The translations under genes were made by a program, and so were the position numbers. The notes under the pieces are model-generated. The model did not search any database. It was not told where the DNA came from and saw only the letters and a program-made list of their open reading frames with translations. Of a DNA stretch of 64,000 nucleotides, positions 35,856 to 44,588 are shown piece by piece (the first letter of the stretch is position 1; every line of letters starts with the position of its first letter). The stretch lies in contig NZ_JAOWPT010000009.1 in the NCBI RefSeq assembly GCF_025753855.1, positions 160,843-224,842 on the forward strand. Reading direction: 5' to 3'. This DNA comes from Mesorhizobium sp. ZC-5. GTDB taxonomy: Bacteria > Pseudomonadota > Alphaproteobacteria > Rhizobiales > Rhizobiaceae.

Positions 35856-36992
35856 TCAAGCCAGCTGGGTTGTAGCGGCGATGCGGCGATAGATGAAGCT
35901 TTCTTCCGGCCTGCCGCCGTTTTCCCGGTCGGCGCGGGCGCTGGCCAGCGCATCCTCGATCAGCATGCCCATGCGTGCATGCACCGGCGATTTCACGCAG
36001 GCAGGGTCGGTCGCCGCCGGGTCGCCGGCGATCGCCATCGCCTGGCAGCGGCAGCCGCCCCAGTCGAGTTCGCGCCGCTCGCAGCCACGGCACGGCTCCT
36101 GCATCCAGTCGGTGCCACGGAAGGCGTTGAAGGCCGGCGAGTCCGTCCAGATTTCTGCCAGCGAGCGATCGCCGAACCGTTCGAAGGTCAGCGTGCGGAT
36201 GGTGTGGGCCGCGTGGCAGGGCAGGACGGTGCCGTCCGGCGCCACCATGAAGGCGTCACGCGCCCAGCCGCCCATGCAGGGCTTCGGATAGATGGCGAAA
36301 TAGTCCGGCGTGACGAAGTCGATGTTGAGGATGCCGGTGAGCCGCTCCTGGGCTTCCTCGACGATCGCCACTTGGCGCTCCACGGCGGCGCGGTCGGGCA
36401 TCAGCGCGTCGCGGTTGACCAGCGCCCAGCCGGAATACTGCACATTGGCGATCTCCAGCCGCTCGGCGCCGAGCGACAGCGCCAGTTCGATGAAATCCGG
36501 CACTTCCTCGATGTTGTGGCGGTGGATCGGCGCGTTGATGGTGAGCGGGAGGCCGGCTGCGCGCACGCGCCGCGCCGTCTCCAGCTTCTTCTGGTGGCCG
36601 CCGCGATGGTTGCCGATGCGCTCGGTCGTTTCGGCATGCGCGCCCTGGAAGCTCAATTGCACGTGGTCCAGCCCGGCTTCGGCCAGCGCTTGCATGCGGC
36701 CTTCGGCGATGCCGACGCCCGCCGTGATGAGGTTGGTATAGACGCCGCGCGATGAGAGCCCGGCGACCAGCTGTTCGAGATCGCGGCGCAAGGTCGGCTC
36801 ACCGCCGGAAAGGTGGACCTGCAGAACGCCGAGGTCGGCGGCCTGGCGGAACAGATACAGCCAGGTTTCCGTGTCGAGTTCGCGGTTGGCCTTCATCAGC
36901 TCGGTCGGGTTCGAACAGTACGGGCATTGCAGCGGGCAGCGGTGGGTCAGTTCCGCCAGCATGCCGATGGGAGGAAGCAGCGGTTCGCTCAT
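35856..36992 (-). CDS. pqqE: PqqA peptide cyclase, radical SAM enzyme
   Basis: A 378-residue radical SAM/SPASM protein that joins the glutamate and tyrosine side chains of PqqA. The SAM cluster motif is C-x3-C-x2-C in RCPLQCPYCSN. C-terminal auxiliary-cluster cysteines are seen in PKPCMGG, VLPCHAAH and EPCRGCERRELDWGGCRC. The ATG at 36992 overlaps the pqqD stop by 4 bp (ATGA), showing tight translational coupling. Confidence 0.97.
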   Translation of the reverse strand: MSEPLLPPIGMLAELTHRCPLQCPYCSNPTELMKANRELDTETWLYLFRQAADLGVLQVHLSGGEPTLRRDLEQLVAGLSSRGVYTNLITAGVGIAEGRMQALAEAGLDHVQLSFQGAHAETTERIGNHRGGHQKKLETARRVRAAGLPLTINAPIHRHNIEEVPDFIELALSLGAERLEIANVQYSGWALVNRDALMPDRAAVERQVAIVEEAQERLTGILNIDFVTPDYFAIYPKPCMGGWARDAFMVAPDGTVLPCHAAHTIRTLTFERFGDRSLAEIWTDSPAFNAFRGTDWMQEPCRGCERRELDWGGCRCQAMAIAGDPAATDPACVKSPVHARMGMLIEDALASARADRENGGRPEESFIYRRIAATTQLA

Positions 36993-37285
36993 GGCCTCAC
37001 CAGTAGTTTGTTGGCCCATTCCTGCAGGAACGCGGTCACGTCTCCCGTCATTTCATCTTCCGGCGCGTCGTATTCGGTGGCGAGCGAAGAGATGATCGCG
37101 CTGACCGGCGAGCGGCCGTCGCAGCGGTTGAGGATGGCAAGGCTGACCTCGTTCGGCCAGAAGACGCGTTCCGGCGACAGCACCGCATAGGCCTGCCTCA
37201 CGGGATCGAACTGGATGCGGACATGGTTCGGCAGCGACGGCGTCGAGTCGAGCGATATCAGGGCGCGTTCGCGCAGGGCGATCAT
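36989..37285 (-). CDS. pqqD: PQQ biosynthesis peptide chaperone
   Basis: A 98-residue protein of the PqqD/RRE fold (HVRIQFDPVRQAYAVLSPERVFW, then LNRCDGRSPVSAII). It binds the PqqA precursor and presents it to PqqE. It lies between pqqC and pqqE with ATGA-type overlaps on both sides. Length and order are typical; it is not fused to PqqC as in some relatives. Confidence 0.95.
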   Translation of the reverse strand: MIALRERALISLDSTPSLPNHVRIQFDPVRQAYAVLSPERVFWPNEVSLAILNRCDGRSPVSAIISSLATEYDAPEDEMTGDVTAFLQEWANKLLVRP

Positions 37286-38043
37286 CGCGCATCCTCCGGC
37301 CGGAAAGCGCCCGGCGGGACGTTTTTCTCGCCTTCGCCATAGGCATGCTGGAGCGCATCAAGCATGGCCCAGAGGATATCACATTTGAACACCAGCGCGT
37401 TGATTACCTGCTGCTGCCGTTCCGGCGTATCGGCATGTTGCCTGACGTAAGCCAGCGCGAAGTCGGAATCGCGTGACGCCTGGTCGGGGCGTTTCGTGAA
37501 ATAGGCCAGCGTGTCTTCGGTGATGTAATCGTATTTTGCCAGCATTGCCGGCACCCGTTCGCCGATGATCACCGGCGAGAACAATTCCGTCAGCGACGAG
37601 GCGACGGCTTCGAGCAGCGAACGATTGGCGCAGAACGAGACATAGGCGCCGACCGCGAAGCGTGTCGCCGGCAATGCCTGGCGCTCGCTCTTGACCATGT
37701 CGGCATCGAGACCGAGCGACGTGGCGAGGTGGAGCCAGCGGGCGATGCCGCCGCTCCAGCCGTCGTCTCCGTCGTGGTCTTCGATGCGCTTGCGCCACTC
37801 GGCTCGGAAAGCCGGATCCTCGGCTCGTGCGAGGACCGTTGCATCCTTGCGCGGAATGACGGCCTGGTAGCAGTAGCGGTTGAGCGCCCACGCCTGCATC
37901 TCGCCTTTGGTCAGGTCGCCGCTGGTCATCCGATGGTGATAGGGGTGGCGGTTGTGGTAGCGTTCGGCGCCGACCTGGCGCAGCACCGCCTCCAATTCCA
38001 CGGGCGAGAGGCCATTCTTCGCGGCATCGTGGAAATCACTCAC
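37282..38043 (-). CDS. pqqC: Pyrroloquinoline-quinone synthase
   Basis: A 253-residue cofactor-free oxidase of the heme-oxygenase-like fold that performs the last ring closure and oxidation of PQQ. YHNRHPYHHRMTSGDL and NRYCYQAVIPRKDA contain the active-site residues. It starts with GTG overlapping the pqqB stop (GTGA) and its end overlaps pqqD. Confidence 0.97.
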   Translation of the reverse strand: MSDFHDAAKNGLSPVELEAVLRQVGAERYHNRHPYHHRMTSGDLTKGEMQAWALNRYCYQAVIPRKDATVLARAEDPAFRAEWRKRIEDHDGDDGWSGGIARWLHLATSLGLDADMVKSERQALPATRFAVGAYVSFCANRSLLEAVASSLTELFSPVIIGERVPAMLAKYDYITEDTLAYFTKRPDQASRDSDFALAYVRQHADTPERQQQVINALVFKCDILWAMLDALQHAYGEGEKNVPPGAFRPEDAR

Positions 38044-38975
38044 AGTTCGATCTCCATGCCGTCATTGGCCACTTCCCAGCCGGCAGCCCGGACCGCAGCA
38101 TGCTCGGGCGAATTCTCGTCGAGAACGGGGTTGGTGTTGTTGATGTGGACTAAGATGCGGCGGCCGATCTCGAGACCGGCAAGCGCGGCGATCGAACCGG
38201 CCTCACCCGACATCGCCAGATGCCCCATCCGCTGCCCGGTTTTCTGGCCGACACCGGCGGTCATCATCTCGTCGTCGGTGAAGACCGTCCCATCGAAGAG
38301 CAGGCATGCGGCACCGGCCAGCCGCTGTCTCAATTCATCGTCGACCCGTGCGCAACCAGGCACGTAGAACAGCGATGCGCGCCCGGGACCGCCGGCGAGG
38401 CGGACGGCGATCGTATCGCCTTTTTCCGACCCGTAGTTGGCGTCGGGTTTGCTGGCGTCTTCGAGAAAGAGAGCGACCTTTCCCGGCACCGCGAAAGCCT
38501 CGATGCGAACGCCGGTTTTCGTGCCGTCGGCATCGGAGATCTCGAATTCACCGTCCCGCAACTGCCGCCTCGGCACGATCGCCGGGTCCAGCACGCTGAA
38601 AATCGGATTGGCGGCAAGTACTGCCAGCACCTGCGCCGTCGCGTAGATCGCAAAAGGCTGGCGCTCGCGCAGGCTGAGCAGTCCGGCGATGTGGTCGACA
38701 TCGGCGTTGGTGAGCACCACGGCCTTGATCGGGCTGGAGCGCAAAGGCGCGTCGGCGGAAGGCTGAAGTTCCGGCGTCTCGGCTATTTGCTGGCGGATAT
38801 CGGGGGAGGCGTTGAACAGCACCCAGGCCTTTCCATCCGCCGAGGCGGCAAGGCTGGATTGTGTGCGCGAATGAACTCCCGCCGCGCCGGCGCGCGCAGC
38901 CCGGCTCAGCCGGTAATTGCAGTTCCACTGCGGAAATCCGCCGCCGGCCGCTGATCCGACGATCTTCACGCGCAT
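38040..38975 (-). CDS. pqqB: PQQ biosynthesis metallo-beta-lactamase-fold hydroxylase
   Basis: A 311-residue protein of the metallo-beta-lactamase fold. It begins MRVKIVGSAAGGGFPQWNCN and has the altered metal motif TNADVDHIAG. It is thought to hydroxylate the tyrosine part of the cross-linked intermediate. The ATG at 38975 is chosen because the PqqB family starts there; an in-frame extension to 39059 has no support. It is separated from pqqA by a strong hairpin. Confidence 0.96.
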   Translation of the reverse strand: MRVKIVGSAAGGGFPQWNCNYRLSRAARAGAAGVHSRTQSSLAASADGKAWVLFNASPDIRQQIAETPELQPSADAPLRSSPIKAVVLTNADVDHIAGLLSLRERQPFAIYATAQVLAVLAANPIFSVLDPAIVPRRQLRDGEFEISDADGTKTGVRIEAFAVPGKVALFLEDASKPDANYGSEKGDTIAVRLAGGPGRASLFYVPGCARVDDELRQRLAGAACLLFDGTVFTDDEMMTAGVGQKTGQRMGHLAMSGEAGSIAALAGLEIGRRILVHINNTNPVLDENSPEHAAVRAAGWEVANDGMEIEL

Positions 38976-39078
38976 GGCATTGTCCGTCTTGCGAAATTCC
39001 GGCTCGCTGATGGCGACGGCGGCCGAAAGAATCCCGTGCCCTGCGAAGTGGCTCGTCATGATCTATGAGGGCAGGCTA

Positions 39079-39108
39079 GCGCGTGCCCCTGTTGCCAGGG
39101 GCACGCGC
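39079..39108 (-). promoter_or_regulatory. 12-bp stem-loop between pqqA and pqqB
   Basis: GCGCGTGCCCCT (39079-39090) pairs with AGGGGCACGCGC (39097-39108) around a 6-nt loop, starting 8 bp after the pqqA stop and about 100 bp before pqqB. It can act as a partial terminator or 3' stabiliser, giving more pqqA message than pqqBCDE, a pattern reported for other methylotrophs. Confidence 0.72.
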
Positions 39109-39116
39109 CTTACGGC

Positions 39117-39212
39117 CTACTTCTTGGGAGTAATTTCAGCAGGCAGATACCGTGAAATCTCCATGCCCGCTGCTACCTGGCACATGGTCGGCTTTTTCCA
39201 GCTTTTCTTCAT
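39117..39212 (-). CDS. pqqA: PQQ precursor peptide
   Basis: A 31-residue peptide, MKKSWKKPTMCQ at the start and PAEITPKK at the end. The glutamate (E18) and tyrosine (Y22) that are joined to make PQQ stand in the invariant E-x3-Y spacing (MEISRY). It is preceded by AGGAGG. A second ATG 4 bases upstream is out of frame. A free cysteine at residue 11 is not required for the chemistry. Confidence 0.96.
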   Translation of the reverse strand: MKKSWKKPTMCQVAAGMEISRYLPAEITPKK

Positions 39213-39341
39213 TCATTCCTCCTGTTGTACCGGCCCGGAGGCCGATCTTTTCCTTTTCCTGGCCGCTGCTTGGCACCTTGTGCAACGGCCCGTCCAAATG
39301 GACAAATGAAACAGAACGTACTGAAAATAGGGAAATCAAAG

Positions 39342-39911
39342 TCACTGTAGCAATTTCTGCGTGGCCTCATCGTATGGTTTGCTCTCGACGACCGGCAGGC
39401 CGGCCTTCTCCCACCCATCGGCGCCGGCCGGATACCAGATGACGGAGGTATAGCCCCACTCGATCGCCCGCTTGGCGGCGTTCCACGACATCCAGCAGTT
39501 GGTCATGCAATAGAACAGCACCGTCTGCGCCTTGGTCTTGGCATGCGCCGCGAGGCCGTTGCGGAAATAATTCGCGGTCTCTTCGGTAATCGCGCCGTAA
39601 CCGACATTCGGCAGCCAGACGCTGCCGGCGATGCCGATCCTCACCTTGTCGCGCCAGATCGTTCCGGCCGGCAGGTTGGCCGGCTTCGGCACGTTCGGCA
39701 TGACGTCGAAGAACACCGCGCTCTTGTCCCGCCACAGCGCCTGTGCCTCCTCGGTGGTCACCACCCTGGCGCCCTGCAGAGTATTCGGTACCGGCGAACG
39801 ATACTCGTCCATGCGGTAGCCGGCAGGCTCGGCGACTTCGCCGGCCCATATAGGTTTCACTGCGCTCAAGAGGCTCGCAGCCAGAAACAAAACCGTGACC
39901 TTTCCTCTCAT
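39342..39911 (-). CDS. Rhodanese-like periplasmic protein with C-x3-C-W motif, PQQ-dehydrogenase-associated
   Basis: A 189-residue secreted protein with a signal peptide ending near PIWAGEVAEP and a rhodanese-like fold. The active-site region is YCMTNCWMSWNAAKRA with C135, C139 and W140. Proteins of this kind are known as companions of PQQ-dependent alcohol dehydrogenases; the role is unproven and may be redox or metal handling. The ATG at 39911 begins the hydrophobic signal. It lies between xoxJ and pqqA on the same strand, consistent with one xox-pqq unit. Confidence 0.85.
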   Translation of the reverse strand: MRGKVTVLFLAASLLSAVKPIWAGEVAEPAGYRMDEYRSPVPNTLQGARVVTTEEAQALWRDKSAVFFDVMPNVPKPANLPAGTIWRDKVRIGIAGSVWLPNVGYGAITEETANYFRNGLAAHAKTKAQTVLFYCMTNCWMSWNAAKRAIEWGYTSVIWYPAGADGWEKAGLPVVESKPYDEATQKLLQ

Positions 39912-39966
39912 TACCGTCGGCGTTTCTCGTTTCCTCCGGCCGGTTCGATCCGGCCCGGGGTGGCTA

Positions 39967-40830
39967 TCATTGCGTGATCGGCCGATCCTGTTCGTCGACC
40001 AGCGGCACATTGTAGTCGAGCAGGATCCTGTTGATCTCGGCCTGGTTCTCCTTGATCACCTTGTTGAGGAGGCGCTTCCATTCCTGGTCGGAGGGGCGCA
40101 CGCCCATGGTGATGCGGTAGCTCATGCGCGATCCGGTCTTTTCCTTCAGCAACGGAATGGCTGTCAGGTTGGTGCCCGATTCCTTGATGTAGTACCCCGC
40201 CATCGGTCCCCACAGGATCGCGGCGTCGATGTAATCGCTCTGCAGATCCTTGAGCATGACCTCGGCCATCGACGGGGCAAAGCGCGTGTCGACCATCAGC
40301 GGATAGACCTTCGCCGTCTTCATCAGGTCGGCCTTGGCCATGTTCGAGGCGGGTGGCGTGCTCTGCACGATGCCGACGCGCTTGCCGGCGAGTTTCGGAT
40401 CCTCGATCGTCTCGACGCCGTCGAGGCTGCCGCCCTTCTTGTAGACCAGCACGTAGGTCGAGCGGTAATAGGCATTGGTGTTCTGCACCAGCTCGTCACC
40501 CTGGGCATAACCCATGATGATATCGCAGCGATTTGCCCCCAGCGTGTTGCGGACAAATCCGGTGACCATCGGGAACCAGGTATAGGCGACCGACTTGCGG
40601 CCGGTCTTTTCGGCGACCAGTTCGGCCAGCTTGCTTTCGAAACCTTTGCCGTTTTCGTCGCTGAACGGCATGTTGGAAGGGTCCGCGCAGACGCGCAGCA
40701 CATCCGGATCGACCAGTTCGCCAGCGGCGCCGAGACCGGCGCCCTGCGAAAACGCGGATGCCGGGACTAGCGCCAGCATCAGCGTCAGCGGCGCGATATG
40801 GTCAAAACGGCGGCGTTTGCGAGCCGGCAT
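39967..40830 (-). CDS. xoxJ: XoxJ/MxaJ-like periplasmic binding protein
   Basis: A 287-residue type II periplasmic binding protein with a signal peptide ending near ASAFSQGAG. Family marks include LRVCADPSNMPFSDENGKGFE and CDIIMGYAQGDELV. XoxJ is needed for active XoxF in methylotrophs and is proposed to help PQQ or metal insertion or folding. The gene stops 55 bp before the CxxxCW gene and starts 3 bp after xoxG, so the three are co-transcribed. Two cysteines near residues 48 and 102 could pair. Confidence 0.93.
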   Translation of the reverse strand: MPARKRRRFDHIAPLTLMLALVPASAFSQGAGLGAAGELVDPDVLRVCADPSNMPFSDENGKGFESKLAELVAEKTGRKSVAYTWFPMVTGFVRNTLGANRCDIIMGYAQGDELVQNTNAYYRSTYVLVYKKGGSLDGVETIEDPKLAGKRVGIVQSTPPASNMAKADLMKTAKVYPLMVDTRFAPSMAEVMLKDLQSDYIDAAILWGPMAGYYIKESGTNLTAIPLLKEKTGSRMSYRITMGVRPSDQEWKRLLNKVIKENQAEINRILLDYNVPLVDEQDRPITQ

Positions 40831-40833
40831 CGA

Positions 40834-41361
40834 TCATCCTCCCATGCAGGATGCTTCGGCATCCTTGGCGGCTTGTGGCTTGTCGGCCTTCTTGGGCGGG
40901 CGGCCCCTTGGCGCGGCTTCGACGGCGCGTGCCCGCAGATAGACGTAGAGATCGTCCATGTAGCAATAAACGTTCTTGTTGTCGCCGAAGGCAGGCATGA
41001 CGCTTTCCTTGCCGCCGCCGACATTCTTGCGGCCCTCGGCAACGACTGAAAGGAAGGTGGCGTAGTCCATGTTCTTCATCGATTTTGCCAAGGCGGGGGC
41101 GTAGCTCGAACCGACACCATCGGGGCCGTGGCAGACATGGCAGTCCGAATGATAACGGCGGTAGCCGCTGAACGTGTACCAGTCGACCGTGCCGTCAGCC
41201 TCGATCTTAAACGTCGGATTTCCGTCCGCATCGAACCACTTGCCGTCCTCTTCCGTTACTGCGGCGGCCTTTTCCTTGGTGTCTTGCGCATAGGCCAAAC
41301 CGGCGCCTGTCAGCGGGAGACAAACCAGGGCAAGAACCGAAACTGTTTTCCGAAGGGACAT
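40834..41361 (-). CDS. xoxG: Cytochrome c, electron acceptor of XoxF
   Basis: A 175-residue periplasmic c-type cytochrome. It has a signal peptide ending near LAYAQDTKE, a heme site C74-x2-C77-H78 (DCHVCHG) and probable axial Met122 (SVMPAFG). A basic, proline-rich C-terminal tail ends in a cysteine segment (EASCMGG). The ATG at 41361 with AGAGGT upstream is preferred to 41385. It takes electrons from XoxF-bound PQQ. The hairpin before it may lower its expression relative to xoxF. Confidence 0.94.
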   Translation of the reverse strand: MSLRKTVSVLALVCLPLTGAGLAYAQDTKEKAAAVTEEDGKWFDADGNPTFKIEADGTVDWYTFSGYRRYHSDCHVCHGPDGVGSSYAPALAKSMKNMDYATFLSVVAEGRKNVGGGKESVMPAFGDNKNVYCYMDDLYVYLRARAVEAAPRGRPPKKADKPQAAKDAEASCMGG

Positions 41362-41445
41362 GCGTAACCTCTTTCCATTCGCCACGGACCCAGCGTTGCT
41401 GTCGCGATGCGGCGTTGACAGTGCGTTGTGATTGCGCGGCGAAAT

Positions 41446-41485
41446 CGAGAGCCCGGGTCGGGTGTGCCGGGTGTCCGGGCTCTCG
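41446..41485 (-). promoter_or_regulatory. 11-bp stem-loop between xoxF and xoxG
   Basis: CGAGAGCCCGG (41446-41456) pairs with CCGGGCTCTCG (41475-41485), followed in the minus direction by ATTTCG. It lies 57 bp beyond the xoxF stop and 85 bp before xoxG. It is probably a partial terminator or message stabiliser that sets a higher level of xoxF than of xoxGJ. Confidence 0.68.
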
Positions 41486-41541
41486 TTTCTCTCAAGCCTG
41501 CCGTCTTTTACAAGACCTCGGCGCAGTTATGGTTCCCGGGT

Positions 41542-43443
41542 TTATTCCGGGAGCGCAAAGACGGTGAGCTGTCCGCCCAACGTCGTGTAGTCGGCGAGTG
41601 CCGCGTAGCCACCGACCGCTCCGAGGCCGGCCGTCGAGACGGAAGCCGCCTCTTCGCCCGGGGCCCGTTCGCCGGCCACCGCAGTCTGCCAGGCCGCAGC
41701 GTTCTCAGGCGCAAGCAACCCGCCGGCGAGACCGATGCCGGCCCAGCCGCCAACACCCGACAGGACGGCGATGTATTGCTTGCCGCCATGTTCGTACGTG
41801 TTGATGTTGCCGATGATGCCGGACGGGGTCTTGAACTTGTAGAGTTCCTTGCCGTCAGGGCCGACCGCCTTGATGTAGCCTTCCAGCGTTCCGTAGAACA
41901 CGACGTCGCCGGCTGTCGCCAACGCGCCGGACCATACGGAGAACTGCTCCGGCACCGACCAGACGATTTCACCCTTGGCGGCGTCCCAGGCGATGAAGTT
42001 GCCCATGCCGCCATGGCTGTTCGGTGTGGGATACATCGACACGGTCGCGCCGACGTAAGGCTGGCCGGCCGTATAGCTTACCTTGTATGGCTCATAGTCC
42101 ATGCAGACGTGGTTCGTCGGCACATAGAACAGACCGGTTTTCGGCGAGTAAGCTGCCGGCTGCTGGTCCTTGGTTCCCAACGCGGCCGGGCAGATGCCGG
42201 TCGAGTTGACGTCTTCGCCGTTCTGCTGGGTCGAATACTGGGCCACGACCTGCGGACGGCCATACTGGTCGCTGTCCTTGTCCATGTTGACTTCGGTCGC
42301 CCAGTTCACCGTCGGGTCGTATTTCTTGGCGACGAGAAGTTCGCCCGAATTACGGTCCATCGTATAGGCGAAGCCGTTGCGGTCGAAGTGGACGAGCACG
42401 TCGTGCTTGGCACCGTTGACGTCCATGCCGTCGACGAGGATCATCTCGTTGACGCCGTCATAGTCCCATTCGTCGTGCGGGGTCATCTGATAGACCCACT
42501 TGGTCATGCCGGTATCCGCATCGCGTGCGAATATGGTCATCGACCAGCGGTTGTCACCCGGGCGCTGAACAGGGTTCCAGGTCGATGGATTGCCGCTGCC
42601 GTAGAACACCAGGTTCGACTTCGGATCGTAGGCATACCAGCCCCAGGTCGCGCCGCCGCCGGTTTTCCACTGATCGCCTTCCCAGGTGCCGATGCCGGAG
42701 TCCTTGCCGACCGGCTTGCCGAGATGGGTGGTCTTCTCGGGGTCCATCAGCGTGTCGGCGTCGGGACCCATCGAATAGCCCTTCCAGGCCAGCGAGCCGT
42801 CCTTCAGGTTGTAGGCCGCGACCCAGCCACGAACGCCGAATTCACCGCCCGAGATGCCGACGATGACCTTGTCCTTGACGACGATCGGAGCATGAGTTCC
42901 GGATTCGCCCTTGCCGCCGTCGGTCTGTTCGCCGTTCTTGATCGACCAGACGACCTTGCCGGTCTTGGCGTCGAGCGCCGTGACCATCGTATCGGCCTGG
43001 TTGAGGATGATCTTGCCGTCGCCATAGGCAACGCCGCGATTGACCGTGTCGCAGCACATGATCGGAATAACGTTCGGATCCTGCTTCGGTTCGTATTTCC
43101 AGAGGATCTTGCCGTCATTGTTGAGATCGAGCGCATAGACGATATTGGGGAACGGCGTGTGCACATACATCACGTCGCCGATCACAAGCGGGCCGCCTTC
43201 ATGGCCGCGCAGCACGCCAGTGGAGAACGTCCACTTGACCTGCAGATCCTTCACATTGTCCTTGGTGATCTGATCAAGGTTCGAATAACGGGTGTTGGCA
43301 TAATCGCCCGTCGGCATTGCCCAGTTCTTGGGGTCGGAAGCAAGTTTCTGCAGATCGTCGTTGGCCGATACTCCGTAAGCCGTGGCGCATGTGAGCAACG
43401 CCGCGGTCGATAGGCTGTAGATGGTATTTTTGAGTACACGCAT
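41542..43443 (-). CDS. xoxF: Lanthanide-dependent methanol dehydrogenase
   Basis: A 633-residue periplasmic quinoprotein with a signal peptide ending near YGVSANDD and eight-bladed propeller repeats. The vicinal cysteines C130-C131 (MCCDTVN) cover PQQ. The metal site shows E201 (GGEFG), N285 (GSGNPS), catalytic D327 and the extra aspartate D329 (WDYDGVN). This second Asp is the hallmark of lanthanide-type XoxF, as opposed to calcium-type MxaF. Length and motifs suit the XoxF5 clade. It oxidises methanol and probably formaldehyde. It is the first gene of the xoxF-G-J unit. Confidence 0.97.
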   Translation of the reverse strand: MRVLKNTIYSLSTAALLTCATAYGVSANDDLQKLASDPKNWAMPTGDYANTRYSNLDQITKDNVKDLQVKWTFSTGVLRGHEGGPLVIGDVMYVHTPFPNIVYALDLNNDGKILWKYEPKQDPNVIPIMCCDTVNRGVAYGDGKIILNQADTMVTALDAKTGKVVWSIKNGEQTDGGKGESGTHAPIVVKDKVIVGISGGEFGVRGWVAAYNLKDGSLAWKGYSMGPDADTLMDPEKTTHLGKPVGKDSGIGTWEGDQWKTGGGATWGWYAYDPKSNLVFYGSGNPSTWNPVQRPGDNRWSMTIFARDADTGMTKWVYQMTPHDEWDYDGVNEMILVDGMDVNGAKHDVLVHFDRNGFAYTMDRNSGELLVAKKYDPTVNWATEVNMDKDSDQYGRPQVVAQYSTQQNGEDVNSTGICPAALGTKDQQPAAYSPKTGLFYVPTNHVCMDYEPYKVSYTAGQPYVGATVSMYPTPNSHGGMGNFIAWDAAKGEIVWSVPEQFSVWSGALATAGDVVFYGTLEGYIKAVGPDGKELYKFKTPSGIIGNINTYEHGGKQYIAVLSGVGGWAGIGLAGGLLAPENAAAWQTAVAGERAPGEEAASVSTAGLGAVGGYAALADYTTLGGQLTVFALPE

Positions 43444-44098
43444 TCGATATCCTCCCGGGGTTCACAATCAGGAATCGACCGTTGAGCCCACAAGGGCTTG
43501 CCCAAGCGATTCATGTGGTGGGAAGTATTTCCGGCAGCGTGTCACGACCTAAGCCAGATGAGCAGAGGGCACCATTACTGCCCACCCACTTGGCCTACGA
43601 AAGACAGTCGCCGCTCCCTATGACGGTGACGCCCTTTGAAGCCGGAAACAGGGAAAGGCTATGTCATTAAAAACCGGGGTGCAAGCAAAAACGCCCCTTT
43701 CTTTGTGCGTTGCAGCAAACAAATAGTGCGCCGCAAAATAATACAAATAATCCCTCAAAAAACGGCATGCTTGCTTGGTGATGAAGTCTCGTGAAATGGC
43801 TGCGGAAACTTGAAAGCAAGTCAGGCATGTATTTATTCTCGAATCTAAAGGCTTATTATTATTGTTTGATTCAACACAGCTCTGGCGGTTTGCGTTCCCC
43901 CCGATTACGACATGACGATACGGAACGACGTCTGCGCCATGCAGGTTTTCGGTGGTGCAACTGCGCGGAAAAAAAGGCGGAACGAGGTGGCCAAATCGCG
44001 TTTCGGAAGCCTCGCTCCATCATCCTCCTTTGGTCCTATATGGCAAGTTGACTGTCCCGTTTGTTTGTCGCCAACTGGGCCGAAATGGAGGTTTGATC
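43444..44098. promoter_or_regulatory. Non-coding region upstream of xoxF
   Basis: This 655-bp interval separates xoxF (minus) from a small secreted-protein gene (plus). The part at about 43680-43890 is markedly A/T-rich for this genome, and the xoxF promoter and any lanthanide-response site should lie here. Open frames such as 43791-44051 have no family signal or good ribosome-binding site. I could not define an operator. Confidence 0.5.
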
Positions 44099-44446
44099 AT
44101 GAGAGGATCGATTGCCGGCGCGATTCTGAGCCTTGCGCTCGCCGCCCCACAGAATGCCGCCGCCCAGGCGGCCGCGCACTACCCTACAGCGACGCTCGCC
44201 GAATACGTGCTCGGCTGCATGCGCTCCAACGGCCAGACACGCGACATGCTGGAGCGTTGTTCGTGCTCGATCGACGTCATCGCGTCGATCATCCCGTACG
44301 ACCACTACGTCACCGCCGAGACGTTCAAGCGCATGTCGCAGACGACGGGTGAAAAGAGCGGGCTGTTCCGCGAGAGCGCGCCCGCCAAGGCCGCCGGCAG
44401 CGAGCTGAAGCGCGCCCAGGCGGAAGCCGAGATACGCTGCTTCTAA
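44099..44446 (+). CDS. Small secreted four-cysteine protein, divergent from xoxF
   Basis: A 115-residue protein with a signal peptide (MRGSIAGAILSLALAAPQNAA) and a ribosome-binding site (ATGGAGGTT). The mature part has cysteines at 40, 54, 56 and 114 (LGCMRSN, ERCSCSID, IRCF), probably two disulfides. I do not recognise a named domain. Its position between xoxF and the quinoprotein relay genes suggests a periplasmic accessory role in methanol oxidation, which is inference only. Confidence 0.72.
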   Translation: MRGSIAGAILSLALAAPQNAAAQAAAHYPTATLAEYVLGCMRSNGQTRDMLERCSCSIDVIASIIPYDHYVTAETFKRMSQTTGEKSGLFRESAPAKAAGSELKRAQAEAEIRCF

Positions 44447-44588
44447 TATCGTGTGTCCTTCAGCAACGTATCAATAGTCGCCGACATCGCAGGGTTGGCG
44501 GTGGCACCAACGGCCCTCATGCTGAGGTGCAAGCTCGCCCTCGAAGATTTGCTGTAAGACTGACGGCGAGCCTCGAAGGACGCACCAA

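Noticed and set aside
41428-43413. Long open frame (661 codons) on the plus strand opposite xoxF
   Set aside because: It is antisense to a clear xoxF gene, has no signal or domain of its own, and arises from high-GC third-position bias.
43791-44051. 86-codon frame in the xoxF upstream region
   Set aside because: No ribosome-binding site, no recognisable sequence, and it overlaps an A/T-rich control region.
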